A DNA stretch of 64,000 nucleotides from Amycolatopsis umgeniensis (GCF_014205155.1 NZ_JACHMX010000001.1:1674001-1738000), one strand, 5' to 3'. Shown: positions 32,241 to 41,890, numbered from the stretch's first letter. Notes: generated by a model not told the origin, from the sequence alone. Made by a program: numbers and translations.

Positions 32241-33077
32241 ATGCGCAAGAAGTGGGGGCGCGCGGCGGTGATCGCCGCCGCGAGCGTCGTCATCGTGCTG
32301 GGTCTCGTTTTCGCGGTCACGGTGCGGAGCGGGCACGGCAAGGCCGCACAGTGGCTCTCCTCCGAGCCGCCGCCGTGGATCACACCGAAGACACCGGCCA
32401 CCCCGTCCTACTCGACCGCCGCGCCCCCGCCTCCGACCCGGCGGACGTTGACCATCGACAGCGGTTGCCGTCTCGGGCAGGGCCCCGCCGCGCTCACCCC
32501 CGTCCCCGAGACCACCACCCGCCGGGTGAACGCCGCTTGGGACCGCGTCGAGCGCTGGCTCCGGGCCAACGCGCCGACGACGGCGGCTTCCCTCCGCCCG
32601 CCCGCCACGATCCAGCGGATCACCGAGACGCAACGGCAGGCCGGCGTCGCCCTTCCCGCCGAACTCGTCGCCTCCCTCCTGCGCCACGACGGCGTCACGG
32701 GCATCGGGGAGAGCTTCAGTCTTCCGCCGTTCAACCACCCCGCTTCCGCGGAAACCGTCGCGAGCGAGGCGAAGAGCCTGTGCGAAGTGCTGAAGTCGGC
32801 AGGAGACGAGAGCGTCGGCTACTGGTGGCACGGGCGGTTCGTGCCCATCGCCGTCTCCGGTGGCGGCGACGGGCTGTTCCTCGACCAGCGCACCGGCACC
32901 GGGCGGCTCGGCGAATGGGACCACGAGGGATCGGTGAACTTCGACCGGTGGCCCGCCACCCTGACGGACTTGCTGGAGCAGACCGCGACAGCCCTCGAAA
33001 CGGGCGGGACGGTCCTGGGCGGCTACCGGGCGGTCGTCACCGGAAACCGGGCGCTGGACTGGGATTTCCCGCGCTGA
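32241..33077 (+). CDS. Membrane-anchored SMI1/KNR4 (SUKH) domain protein
   Basis: This 278-residue protein has an N-terminal TM segment (AAVIAAASVVIVLGLVFAVTV), a Pro/Thr-rich linker (residues about 40-70) and an extracytoplasmic-side SMI1/KNR4 domain. The domain's marks are VERWLRANAPTTAASLRPPA, ALPAELVASLLRHDGVTG, and a late GEWDHEGSVNFDRWPATLTD. SUKH domains include immunity proteins of polymorphic toxin systems, but most actinobacterial anchored copies are of unknown function. No toxin gene is adjacent. It starts nine bases after the ArsR stop. Confidence 0.75.
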   Translation: MRKKWGRAAVIAAASVVIVLGLVFAVTVRSGHGKAAQWLSSEPPPWITPKTPATPSYSTAAPPPPTRRTLTIDSGCRLGQGPAALTPVPETTTRRVNAAWDRVERWLRANAPTTAASLRPPATIQRITETQRQAGVALPAELVASLLRHDGVTGIGESFSLPPFNHPASAETVASEAKSLCEVLKSAGDESVGYWWHGRFVPIAVSGGGDGLFLDQRTGTGRLGEWDHEGSVNFDRWPATLTDLLEQTATALETGGTVLGGYRAVVTGNRALDWDFPR

Positions 33078-33125
33078 GGTGCGCGGCCGCGTTCACTGTC
33101 GGACCCCGCCCCTAGAATCGTCCGG

Positions 33126-34958
33126 GTGGCAGCCCCCGACATCGGTACCTCGGAAGCCCTCGAAACGCTGAACCGCGTTTTCGGCTATGACAACTTCCGC
33201 GGCGACCAGCACGCCATCGTCGAACACGTCATCGCAGGCGGTGACGCGCTCGTCCTCATGCCCACCGGCGGCGGGAAGTCGCTGTGCTATCAGATCCCCG
33301 CCCTGGTCCGGCCGGGTGTCGGCGTGGTGATCTCACCCCTGATCGCGTTGATGCAGGATCAGGTCGACGCGCTGCGGAACCTCGGCGTGCGCGCGGGTTT
33401 CCTCAACTCGACGCAGGACTACGCCGAGCGCAACCGGGTCGAGGCCGCGTTCCTCTCCGGCGAACTCGACCTGCTGTATCTGGCCCCGGAGCGGCTTTCG
33501 GTCGAAGCGACCGTCCGGCTGCTCGACCGCGGCAAGATCTCGCTGTTCGCGATCGACGAGGCGCACTGCGTCTCCCAGTGGGGTCACGACTTCCGGCCCG
33601 ACTACCTGATGTTGTCCGCGGTGCACGAGCGCTGGCCGGATGTGCCGAGGATCGCGCTCACCGCCACCGCCACCAAGACGACGCACGCCGAGATCGCGTC
33701 GCGGCTCAACCTCGAGGACGCGAAGCACTTCGTCGCGAGCTTCGACCGGCCGAACATCCAGTACCGGATCATCGGCAAGAACTCGCCGCAGCGCCAGCTG
33801 CTGGAGCTGCTGCGCACCGAGCACAAGGGTGACGCGGGGATCGTGTACTGCCTGTCGCGGAACTCGGTGGAGAAGACCGCGGATTTCCTGGTGGAGAACG
33901 GGATCCCGGCGGTGCCCTATCACGCCGGGCTGGACGCGAGGACACGTGCGAAGCACCAGTCGCGCTTCCTGCGCGAGGACGGGCTGACAGTCGTCGCGAC
34001 GATCGCGTTCGGCATGGGCATCGACAAACCGGACGTCCGGTTCGTCGCGCATCTGGACCTGCCGAAATCCGTCGAGGGCTACTACCAGGAGACAGGACGC
34101 GCGGGCCGTGACGGGCTGCCGTCGACGGCTTGGCTGGCGTACGGCCTCCAGGACGTGGTCCAGCAGCGCAAGATGATCGACATGTCGGAGGGGTCCGAGG
34201 CGCACAAACGGTCGCAGAGCGCCCACCTCAACGCGATGCTGGCGCTGTGCGAGACGGTCGAGTGCCGTCGTGTGCAGGTGCTGACCTACTTCGGCCAGAA
34301 GAGCGAGCCGTGCGGCAACTGCGACACCTGCCTGGCGCCGCCGGAGACGTGGGACGGCACGATCCCGGCGCAGAAACTCCTCTCCACCATCGTCCGGCTG
34401 CAGAACGAGCGGCGGCAGAAGTTCGGCGCGGGGCAGATCATCGACATCCTGCTCGGCAAGTCGACGCCGAAGGTGACCCAGCACCGGCACGACTCGCTGA
34501 AGGTCTTCGGGATCGGCACGGAGCTGAAGGAGCCCGAATGGCGGGCCGTGGTCCGGCAATTGCTGGCACAGGGGCTCGCGGCGGTCGAGGGCGACTACGG
34601 CTCGCTCGTGCTGACCGAGGGCAGCGCCGAGGTGCTGAACGGGGAGCGGAAGGTCCAGCTGCGGCGTGAGCCGGAGCGGGTGGCGAAGGCCGCTGCCCGG
34701 TCCAGCGCGAAGAAGGCGGCGGCCGCCGACATGCCCGCCGAGGCGGCGCCGGTGTTCGAACTGCTGCGCTCGTGGCGAGCCGCGGCGGCGAAGGAGCAGG
34801 GAGTGCCCGCGTACGTGATCTTCCACGACGCGACCCTGCGCCAGATCGCCACCAAACGGCCCGCCACGCTGCAGGAGCTCGGCACTGTCAGCGGCGTCGG
34901 CGAGAACAAGCTCGCGAAGTACGGCGAGCAGATCCTCGAGACGCTCGCCGAGGCTTAG
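33126..34958 (+). CDS. recQ: ATP-dependent DNA helicase RecQ
   Basis: This 610-residue superfamily 2 helicase has Walker [13 protein letters not shown] near residues 42-53, DEAH ([18 protein letters not shown]) near 142 and motif [13 protein letters not shown] zinc-binding region follows ([11 protein letters not shown], then CGNCDTC), with a winged helix and a C-terminal HRDC domain ([20 protein letters not shown]). It unwinds DNA in recombination and fork repair. TAGAAT at 33113-33118 lies seven bases before the GTG, so the mRNA is probably leaderless. Its stop overlaps the convergent antitoxin-like gene by 4 bases. Confidence 0.95.
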   Translation: MAAPDIGTSEALETLNRVFGYDNFRGDQHAIVEHVIAGGDALVLMPTGGGKSLCYQIPALVRPGVGVVISPLIALMQDQVDALRNLGVRAGFLNSTQDYAERNRVEAAFLSGELDLLYLAPERLSVEATVRLLDRGKISLFAIDEAHCVSQWGHDFRPDYLMLSAVHERWPDVPRIALTATATKTTHAEIASRLNLEDAKHFVASFDRPNIQYRIIGKNSPQRQLLELLRTEHKGDAGIVYCLSRNSVEKTADFLVENGIPAVPYHAGLDARTRAKHQSRFLREDGLTVVATIAFGMGIDKPDVRFVAHLDLPKSVEGYYQETGRAGRDGLPSTAWLAYGLQDVVQQRKMIDMSEGSEAHKRSQSAHLNAMLALCETVECRRVQVLTYFGQKSEPCGNCDTCLAPPETWDGTIPAQKLLSTIVRLQNERRQKFGAGQIIDILLGKSTPKVTQHRHDSLKVFGIGTELKEPEWRAVVRQLLAQGLAAVEGDYGSLVLTEGSAEVLNGERKVQLRREPERVAKAAARSSAKKAAAADMPAEAAPVFELLRSWRAAAAKEQGVPAYVIFHDATLRQIATKRPATLQELGTVSGVGENKLAKYGEQILETLAEA

Positions 34959-35173
34959 TGCTCGTAGGGGCGACGGGGCGGCCGTCCGGTCATCCCGTCG
35001 ACCTTGCGCACCGCGCCGTCGATCTGGCTGTGGTACTTGCCCTTGGTCTTGCCGTCGACGAAGGTCGCCGCCTTGTTCACGACCTTGGAGACCTTCTCGG
35101 GATTTTTCCGCACGTAGGCGCGCACGGCCCCGGCGGTGCCGGCCAGGGCGGTCAACTTCCGCAGTAGAGCCAC
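34955..35173 (-). CDS. Rv0909-type antitoxin-like small protein
   Basis: This 72-residue basic protein starts at GTG 35173 after GGAAAGGGA. It carries the helical pattern [20 protein letters not shown] followed by [20 protein letters not shown], which matches the Rv0909/MT0933 group annotated as putative antitoxins. No toxin gene accompanies it. Toxin-antitoxin function is therefore unproven, and it may simply be a small DNA-associated or stress protein. Confidence 0.7.
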   Translation of the reverse strand: MALLRKLTALAGTAGAVRAYVRKNPEKVSKVVNKAATFVDGKTKGKYHSQIDGAVRKVDGMTGRPPRRPYEH

Positions 35174-35337
35174 GATGGGTCCCTTTCCTCGGGGTCGTCT
35201 GGTTGTCCTGCTCAACGACCGATCATGGCCACCGGGTTCCCCGGAGCGCGCCAAATCACTCATTTCGGATATCGGCGCTGCTCAGCGTGGCGGAAAACCG
35301 GGAGCGCGGCCCCGCGCCGCCCGCTAGGTTCGAGCTC

Positions 35338-36312
35338 ATGCGGGATCTTTCTCTGCTGCCCAAGGCGCATCTGCACGTCCACCTCGAAAGCACCATCCGG
35401 CCGGACACGCTCCGTGATCTCGGCGAGGCGAACGGCATCGCCGTACCCGCCGAACAACCCGTGTTCGACGGCTTCCGGGCGTTCGGCGACTACAACGGGC
35501 TGCTGCGGTCCTGCCTGCGGAAGCCGGAGGACTTCGAACGGGTGGCGCGCGAGTTCTGCGAAGACCAGGTCGCGGACGGCGTCCGCTACGCCGAGGTCAC
35601 CTTCACCGCGGCGGCACACGGCGAACGGCTGGGCGAACCGGACATGCCGCTGGCGTCCGTCCTCAAAGGACTTTCGGCGGGTGCGGCGGAACACGGGCTC
35701 CACTGGCGGGTTCTCCTGGACCACTCGCGCCGCCGGTCGGTCGAACGCGCCCGGCTCACCCTGGATCTCGCCCGCCGGTACGCCCCGGACGGGGTGTTCG
35801 CGATCGGGCTGGCCGGGGAGGAGAAGTTCCCGCTCGCGCCGTTCGCGGGGATCTGCGACGAGGCCGAAGAGGCCGGGCTGCGCCTGATCCACCACGCCGG
35901 GGAGGACGCCGGACCGGCCAGCATCCGCGAGGCGCTCGAGATCGGGCACAGCGAACGGATCGGCCACGGCATCCGGATCCTGGAGGACGTCGCGCTGGTC
36001 GCCGAGGTGCGGGAACGCGGTATCGCGCTGGAGGTCTGCCCGTCTTCGAACGTGACGCTCGGGCTCGTGCCGTCGTTCGAAGAGCACCCGCTCCCCCGGC
36101 TGGTCGACGCCGGACTCGTCGTCACCCTCAGCACCGACGTCCCGTCGGTCACCGGGACCACCCTGACCGACGAGTTCCTGCGCACGCGGGAGGCGTTCGC
36201 CTACGACGATCTCGCGCTCGCCGGTCTCGCCAGGGCGTCCGTCGACGCTTCCTTCGCGCCCAGCGACCTGAAGCGTTCGATCCACGCGGAGATCGACGCC
36301 TGGCTCGCCTGA
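35338..36312 (+). CDS. Adenosine deaminase family amidohydrolase
   Basis: This 324-residue protein has metal ligands HLHVH (residues 11-15), a late HH in LIHHAGEDAG with the catalytic Glu, a conserved His in SERIGHGIRI and the Asp in LSTDVPSVTG. Classical adenosine deaminases read TDDP at that last site, and the second Asp, which contacts the purine, is Val here. Deamination of adenosine is therefore likely only as a family guess; the substrate may differ. TAGGTT at 35325-35330, seven bases before ATG, suggests a leaderless mRNA. Confidence 0.82.
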   Translation: MRDLSLLPKAHLHVHLESTIRPDTLRDLGEANGIAVPAEQPVFDGFRAFGDYNGLLRSCLRKPEDFERVAREFCEDQVADGVRYAEVTFTAAAHGERLGEPDMPLASVLKGLSAGAAEHGLHWRVLLDHSRRRSVERARLTLDLARRYAPDGVFAIGLAGEEKFPLAPFAGICDEAEEAGLRLIHHAGEDAGPASIREALEIGHSERIGHGIRILEDVALVAEVRERGIALEVCPSSNVTLGLVPSFEEHPLPRLVDAGLVVTLSTDVPSVTGTTLTDEFLRTREAFAYDDLALAGLARASVDASFAPSDLKRSIHAEIDAWLA

Positions 36313-36361
36313 CGCGGGTGGCCACACAAGTTCTCCACATCCGTCACGTACCGTGGAACCG

Positions 36362-37174
36362 GTGACCGCTTCGTCCCCTTCGACGCTGGACCTGATGGAC
36401 CAGTGGCAGCCACCGCCCAAGAAACGCGGCCCGCGCGGCTGCGTGATGCTCGCGCTCCTGGTCGTGGGCGCTTTGGTGGCGGGCGCCGTCTGGGTCGTGG
36501 TCAGCCTCAACGACCGTGAGCCGGTGCCGGTCAAACCGGTGTTCACCGTGCCCGCGCTCACACCCGCGCCGCGTTCGGCGATCCCCGGGGACGCCGGACC
36601 GCTGCCCGCTGAGCCCGCGAAGGACGCCTGGATCGCGAAGGTGTCGGAGAACACGGACATCCCGTCACGGGCGCTGCGGGCGTACGTGAACGCGGCCGCG
36701 AAAGCACCGGCTCGCTGCGACATCACCTGGGCGACCATCGCCGGGATCGGACGGACCGAATCGCAGCACGCCCGGCACGACGGTTCCCGTGCCGGTGAGG
36801 ACGGCATCGTGACGCCGCCGATCATCGGCATCCCGCTCGACGGCTCGCCCGGCGTGCTGGCCGTCGTCGACACCGACAAGGGCGCCCTCGACGGTGACGC
36901 GAAGTGGGATCGCGCTGTCGGGCCGATGCAGTTCCTGCCCGCCACCTGGAAGCGGTACGGCGTCCGCGCGAGCGGCGACGGCGTCGCGCCGGATCCGCAG
37001 AACATCGACGACGCCGCGATGACGACAGCGCGGTACATGTGCGCGCGGGGCGGTGACCTCGGCAAACCCACTGGCTGGTGGACCGCGGTGCTGATCTACA
37101 ACAACTCCACCCAGTACGGGCAGGAAGTGTTCAGCAACGCCGACGCTTACGGCAAGGCCGCGCTGAAACCCTAA
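36362..37174 (+). CDS. Membrane-anchored lytic transglycosylase
   Basis: This protein has about 270 residues from GTG 36362 (GTG 36353 also possible). After a short cytoplasmic segment it has one TM helix (VMLALLVVGALVAGAVWVVV), a Pro-rich linker and a lysozyme-fold domain. The catalytic Glu is in GIGRTESQH, and GPMQFLPATWKRYG and YNNSTQYGQEVF complete an MltB/SLT-like active site. It would cleave peptidoglycan glycan strands in the cell wall. It overlaps the stop of the convergent VWA gene by 4 bases. Confidence 0.87.
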   Translation: MTASSPSTLDLMDQWQPPPKKRGPRGCVMLALLVVGALVAGAVWVVVSLNDREPVPVKPVFTVPALTPAPRSAIPGDAGPLPAEPAKDAWIAKVSENTDIPSRALRAYVNAAAKAPARCDITWATIAGIGRTESQHARHDGSRAGEDGIVTPPIIGIPLDGSPGVLAVVDTDKGALDGDAKWDRAVGPMQFLPATWKRYGVRASGDGVAPDPQNIDDAAMTTARYMCARGGDLGKPTGWWTAVLIYNNSTQYGQEVFSNADAYGKAALKP

Positions 37175-38523
37175 GCGGGCAAAAGCCGGGTGACCAGCTT
37201 GGTCAGCTGGTGCACGTTCCGGCATTCGTACATCTCGACGACTTCCGCGTAGGCGTGCGCCTCGGAGTCCCCTGTGGACCACAGCGCGGTCCGCTCCGGA
37301 TTGAGCCAGTACGTATGCCTCGCCGCGGATGCGATTCCGCGCACGGCGGCGAGATTCGGGTCGCCGCCGTTGGTCCTGGCGTCGCCGAGGATCAGCATGG
37401 ACGTCTTGGGCCCCACGGCGTCCGCGTAGCGTTCGGCGAATTCTCCGAGTGCGTTCCCGTAGTCGCTGTGACCGTCCCAGCGGGTCAGTTCGGCGTCGGC
37501 GAGGATGCGCGCGCCGAGATCCTCCGGGTCGGCCGCGCCGGTGTCGACGAGATGGGTGATCTCGTCGCACGCGTCGATGAACGCGAACACCCGCACCTTG
37601 CTGAACTGGTCCCGCAGGGCCTGCACCAGCAACATGGTGAAGTTCGCGAAGCCGGCCACCGAGCCCGACATGTCGCACAGCAGCACGATTTCCGGGCGCC
37701 CCGGCCGGTGCCGCCGGTACGACGGCCGCATCGGGACACCGCCGGTGGACAGCGAACGCCGTAACGTCCGGCGCAGGTCGATCTGCCCGCGCGCGTGCCG
37801 CCGTCGCCGGGCGGCCAGCTTGGTGGCGAGCTTGCGGGACAGGGGCTGCACGACCCGGCGCAGTTCGGCGAGTTGCGCGCGGCTGGCGAGGAGGAAGTCG
37901 ACGCGATCGGCGGCCGGCGGGACGGCGTGCCGCGAAACCCTTTCCCTGCCACGGACTTCCGCCACCCGCCGCCGTGCTTCGGTGCGGACGAGCCCACGGA
38001 AGCCCTCGACGCGGCGGCGGACGTCGTCGCGGTCCAGTCTGTCAGTGAAGTCCTCGTCCCAAGCGCCCGCGCGGATCGCTTCGAGCACGCGCACCACGAG
38101 CGTTTGCGGCTGAAGTCGTTCGAGCGTCTGGTGCGCCGACCAGCCGCCGCTCCCCGCCGTGCCGCCGTACTCCCCCAGCATGTCGACGGCGAGCGCGGCC
38201 AGCTGCGTCAGATCCGTCCGGTCGTTCGCGGCGAGCGCGGTGGCGAGCCGATCGCGCAGCGCGGCCAGATCGTCGACGGGATCCTGGGACGGCGCGCCGA
38301 CGCCGAGCGGGAAGTAGATGTCGAACGTCGCGTCGAACACCGCGCGCTGGCCGCCGCGCCGCACCAGCGCCGCCGCGAGCCCTTCGCGCATCTGCTCGCG
38401 GGAGGCCAGGCCCAGCACTTCGAGTGCCGCGGCGGCGTCGACGGTCTCACTGGGACCACACGGGATCCCGTTTTCCCGCAACGCTTCCACGAACTCGACG
38501 AGCCTGCCCGGCACGCCGCTCAC
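37171..38523 (-). CDS. CoxE-like VWA-domain protein
   Basis: This 450-residue protein has an N-terminal region with RLVEFVEALRENGIPCGPSE and a C-terminal von Willebrand factor A domain. The MIDAS motif is DMSGS (within LLCDMSGSVAGF); later parts are RVFAFIDACDEITHLVD and SMLILGDARTNG. CoxE-type proteins work with MoxR-family AAA+ ATPases in assembling or activating other proteins, for example molybdenum enzymes. It overlaps the preceding MoxR gene by 4 bases (coupled translation). The client protein is unknown. Confidence 0.87.
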   Translation of the reverse strand: MSGVPGRLVEFVEALRENGIPCGPSETVDAAAALEVLGLASREQMREGLAAALVRRGGQRAVFDATFDIYFPLGVGAPSQDPVDDLAALRDRLATALAANDRTDLTQLAALAVDMLGEYGGTAGSGGWSAHQTLERLQPQTLVVRVLEAIRAGAWDEDFTDRLDRDDVRRRVEGFRGLVRTEARRRVAEVRGRERVSRHAVPPAADRVDFLLASRAQLAELRRVVQPLSRKLATKLAARRRRHARGQIDLRRTLRRSLSTGGVPMRPSYRRHRPGRPEIVLLCDMSGSVAGFANFTMLLVQALRDQFSKVRVFAFIDACDEITHLVDTGAADPEDLGARILADAELTRWDGHSDYGNALGEFAERYADAVGPKTSMLILGDARTNGGDPNLAAVRGIASAARHTYWLNPERTALWSTGDSEAHAYAEVVEMYECRNVHQLTKLVTRLLPA

Positions 38524-39401
38524 GAGTCGAGGACCTTGCCGAGTTCCAGCCGCGCGTCCGCCTTCACGACGTCTTCCTGGTGTTTGAGGATGACGCCGAG
38601 GCTCGCGCGGACGACGTCCTCACCGAGGCTGTCCGCGCCGAGCGCCAGCAGGGTCCGCGCCCAGTCGAGGGTTTCGGCGACCGACGGCGCCTTGCGCAGT
38701 TCCATCGCCCGCAGCGCGGTGATCACCTTGACCACGGAAGACGCGAGCGCGTCGTCGACACCCGGCACCTTGAGCCGCACGATGCGCTGTTCCAGTGCCG
38801 CGTCGGGGAAATCGATGTGCAGGAACAGGCAGCGCCGCCGCAGCGCCTCGGAGAGTTCCCGCGTCGCGTTCGAGGTCAGGACCACGAACGGCTTGCGCCC
38901 GGCGGTGATCGTGCCGAGTTCCGGGACGGTGATCTGGAAATCGCCGAGGACCTCCAGCAGCAGACCCTCGATCTCGACGTCGGCCTTGTCGGTCTCGTCG
39001 ATGAGCAGGACGGTCGGCTCGTCGCCCTTGATGGCCGTCAGCAGCGGCCTGGCCAGCAGGAACTCTTCGCCGAAGATGTCGTTGCGGGCTTCGTCCCACG
39101 TCTCGTCTTTGCCGGCGGTGATCCGCAGAAGCTGCTTCGCGTGGTTCCACTCGTACAACGCGCGGGACTCGTCGACGCCTTCGTAGCACTGCAACCGCAC
39201 GAGCCGGGAGCCGCTCGCCTCCGCGACCGCCTTCGCCAGCTCGGTCTTGCCGACCCCCGCGGGGCCCTCGATCAGCAACGGCTTACCGAGGGCGTCCGCG
39301 AGGAACACCGTGGTGGCGACGGCCGCCGAGGCCAGGTAGCCGGTGTCGGCGAGCTTCGCCGTCACGTCTTCGACGGAAGTGAAGTACCCGGTCCCAGCCA
39401 C
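38520..39401 (-). CDS. MoxR/CoxD-like AAA+ ATPase
   Basis: This 293-residue AAA+ ATPase has Walker A GPAGVGKTELAKAVAE near residue 43, Walker B VLLIDETDKAD near 133 and sensor-1 PFVVLTSNATRELSEAL. It starts at GTG 39401 after GGAGG. With the next gene it forms the MoxR-VWA pair that acts as a metal-dependent chaperone system. An MFS gene ends 21 bases upstream and may share the transcript. Candidate clients in the window include the molybdenum hydroxylase at 45-48 kb. Confidence 0.88.
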   Translation of the reverse strand: MAGTGYFTSVEDVTAKLADTGYLASAAVATTVFLADALGKPLLIEGPAGVGKTELAKAVAEASGSRLVRLQCYEGVDESRALYEWNHAKQLLRITAGKDETWDEARNDIFGEEFLLARPLLTAIKGDEPTVLLIDETDKADVEIEGLLLEVLGDFQITVPELGTITAGRKPFVVLTSNATRELSEALRRRCLFLHIDFPDAALEQRIVRLKVPGVDDALASSVVKVITALRAMELRKAPSVAETLDWARTLLALGADSLGEDVVRASLGVILKHQEDVVKADARLELGKVLDS

Positions 39402-39422
39402 GCGGCCTCCCAGCTCGATCGC

Positions 39423-40868
39423 CTACCCGGCCGACTCTACGTCGCGGATCCGCTGGGGCAGCAGGAACCCGACCGCGAAGGTGAGCAGCACCATCACCGC
39501 GACCACCCAGAACGTCCGCTGGGCGGCGTCGGTCGGGCCCGCGGTGCCCGCGTCGAAGAACACCGTGCCCAGCAACGCCATCCCCAGCGCGCCGCCGACC
39601 TGCTGGAGCGACGTCAGCGCGCCCGAAGCCGATCCGGCCTCCGACGGCTCCACTCCGGACAACGCGATCTCGAAGTACGGCCCCATGATCAGCCCGGAGC
39701 CGATCCCGACCACCAGCAGCGCCGGGGCGAGCTGCCACGGGCCGACGTCCGGGCCGAGGAGCAGCAGCAGGGCGACCACTCCGGCGGCCATGATCAGCGC
39801 GCCGGTGTGCAGCACCTTGCGGCCGTGTTTCCGGACGGCCTGCACCAGGCCCATCCCGACGATCATGCCCAGCGACATCGGCACCCCGGAAAGCCCGGCC
39901 TTGAGCGGCGAGAAACCCAGCCCGAGCTGCAAGTACAGCGCGAACACGAAGCCGAAGCCCGAGAACGCCGCGAAGTAGATCGTGCCGGTCGCCATCCCGG
40001 CGAGGAAGCTGCGCTTGCGGAACAGGCTGGGCTCGACCAACGGGTCACCGCCGCGACGGCTCTTGCGCTTCTCGAACCACGCGAACACCCCGAACACCAC
40101 GACCGCGGCGGCCATCATCGCGAAGATCCACAGCGGCCAGCCGTACTCGCGGCCCTGCACCAGCGGGAAGACGATCAGCAGGGCACCGGTCGTGGCGAGC
40201 AGCGCGCCGGGGATGTCGAGCTTGAGCGAACCGCCGGGGCGGGACTCGGGCAGGAACTTCAGCGCGGCGGCCACGGCCAGCGCGCCGATCGGGAGGTTGA
40301 TCAGGAAGATCATCCGCCAGCCGGTGCCGAAGAGGTCGGCGTCGACCAGCGAACCCGCGAGGATCGGGCCGCCGACCGCGGCGAGCCCCATGACCGGGCC
40401 GAACATGCCGAACGCGGACTGCAGTTCCTTGCCGGAGAACATCTCCTTCATCATGCCGAGGCCCTGCGGGACCATCGCGGCGCCGAACAGCCCCTGCACC
40501 ACCCGCGCGGTGATGATCATCTCGGGGTTCACCGCGATCGCGCAGAACAGCGAACCCACGACGAAGCCGATCGCGCCGATCACGAACATGCGCCTGCGGC
40601 CGAAGATGTCGCCGAGCCGCCCGCCCGTGAGCAGGCCGGACACCATCGCGAGGGTGTACGCGACGCCGAGCCACTGGATCATCGACGTGCCGCCGCCGAG
40701 CGAGGCCTGCATGACCGGCCCCGCGATGCTCGTGACCGTCATGTCGAGCAGTTCCATCACCGAGCCGGTCAGGATCACGAACAGCGCGGGCCAGCGCCAG
40801 CGGTACGGCTTCGGCTCGAGCGCGTTTTCCGAGGTCGCGGCGCCCGGGGTGTCCAGTGTCATCGTCAT
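39423..40868 (-). CDS. MFS drug exporter, DHA2 (14-TM, EmrB/QacA) family
   Basis: This protein has about 481 residues with 14 hydrophobic segments. Motif A is present as GGRLGDIFGRRRM and the DHA2 motif C region as GFVVGSLFCAIAV, with ARVVQGLFGAAMVPQGLG after it. Such proteins export drugs or amphipathic metabolites with protons. ATG 40868 (or 40862) is the start. It is divergent from a WYL-domain regulator 62 bases away, which is its probable controller. Confidence 0.9.
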   Translation of the reverse strand: MTMTLDTPGAATSENALEPKPYRWRWPALFVILTGSVMELLDMTVTSIAGPVMQASLGGGTSMIQWLGVAYTLAMVSGLLTGGRLGDIFGRRRMFVIGAIGFVVGSLFCAIAVNPEMIITARVVQGLFGAAMVPQGLGMMKEMFSGKELQSAFGMFGPVMGLAAVGGPILAGSLVDADLFGTGWRMIFLINLPIGALAVAAALKFLPESRPGGSLKLDIPGALLATTGALLIVFPLVQGREYGWPLWIFAMMAAAVVVFGVFAWFEKRKSRRGGDPLVEPSLFRKRSFLAGMATGTIYFAAFSGFGFVFALYLQLGLGFSPLKAGLSGVPMSLGMIVGMGLVQAVRKHGRKVLHTGALIMAAGVVALLLLLGPDVGPWQLAPALLVVGIGSGLIMGPYFEIALSGVEPSEAGSASGALTSLQQVGGALGMALLGTVFFDAGTAGPTDAAQRTFWVVAVMVLLTFAVGFLLPQRIRDVESAG

Positions 40869-40930
40869 GGGAACAACGCTAAAGTCAATTCCGGCCACTT
40901 TCTGACCGGAATCGGAGCGAATCTGGATTC

Positions 40931-41890
40931 ATGGCGAACACGAGTGCGCGGATGCTGCGGTTGCTGTCCCTGCTGCAGACACACCGCTTCTGGTCGGGGA
41001 TCGAACTGAGCGACAAGCTCGAGGTGAGCGAGCGGACCCTGCGGCGCGACGTCGAACGGCTGCGCGAGCTGGGCTATCCGGTCAACGCGAGCCGAGGTGT
41101 CGCGGGCGGCTACCAGCTGAGGTCGGGCACGGTCATGCCGCCGCTGCTGCTGGACGACGAGGAGGCCGTGGCCATCGCGGTCGGCCTGCGGACGGCGGCG
41201 GGCGGCTCGGTGGAGGGCATCGAGGAGACGTCGGTCCGGGCGCTGACCAAGGTCGTCCAGGTGATGCCGCCCCGGCTGCGCAGACGCGTCGACGCGCTCC
41301 AGGCGTACTCGACGCCGGCGGCCGTCACGGGTCCCCGGGTCAACGCGGCCAGCTTGACGGTGATCGCGCAGGCCTGCCGGGACGACGAGAGGCTGAAGTT
41401 CGACTACGCGGCACGCGGTGGCGAGGAGTCCGCGCGGCTGGTCGAGCCGCACCGGCTCGTCTCGCTCGGACGGCGCTGGTACCTGGTGGCGTGGGACCTC
41501 GACAGGGTCGACTGGCGCACCTTCCGCGTCGACAGGCTCAGCGAGCCGCGGACGACCGGCGCCCGCTACCGGCCGCGCGAGATCCCCGGCGGCGACGCGG
41601 TCAAGTTCGTCGAGGCCCAGATCAAGGCCAGGCCGACGACACATTCGCTGATCGTCCGGGTCGAGGCGCCGAAGGCCCGGGTCGAGGCCGCGGTGCGGTA
41701 TCTCGGCGGCGCGCTCGAGGCGATCGACGAGACCTCCTGCCGTCTGACGATGAACGTCGACACCTTCGACTGGCCCGTGCTGATCCTCGCCGCCATCGGG
41801 GCGCCTTTCGAGGTCGAGGCGCCTTCGGCGTTCAAAGATCACCTCGCGTCCGTCGCCGCGCTCTTCACGGCGGCTAGCATCGGCCCGTGA
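40931..41890 (+). CDS. YafY/DeoR-type HTH and WYL-domain regulator
   Basis: This 319-residue protein has an N-terminal winged helix (RMLRLLSLLQTHRFWSGIEL, then LEVSERTLRRDVERLRELGY). The central WYL domain shows LVEPHRLVSLGRRWYLVAWD, and a C-terminal WCX region follows. WYL proteins sense nucleotides or DNA breaks or respond to small ligands; this one is positioned to control the divergent DHA2 exporter. Its TGA overlaps the GTG of the aldo/keto reductase gene. Confidence 0.88.
   Translation: MANTSARMLRLLSLLQTHRFWSGIELSDKLEVSERTLRRDVERLRELGYPVNASRGVAGGYQLRSGTVMPPLLLDDEEAVAIAVGLRTAAGGSVEGIEETSVRALTKVVQVMPPRLRRRVDALQAYSTPAAVTGPRVNAASLTVIAQACRDDERLKFDYAARGGEESARLVEPHRLVSLGRRWYLVAWDLDRVDWRTFRVDRLSEPRTTGARYRPREIPGGDAVKFVEAQIKARPTTHSLIVRVEAPKARVEAAVRYLGGALEAIDETSCRLTMNVDTFDWPVLILAAIGAPFEVEAPSAFKDHLASVAALFTAASIGP

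Noticed and set aside
38424..41009. 861-codon open frame on the plus strand across the MoxR and MFS genes
   Set aside because: It is antisense to two well-supported genes and has biased His/Arg/Glu composition typical of a shadow frame.
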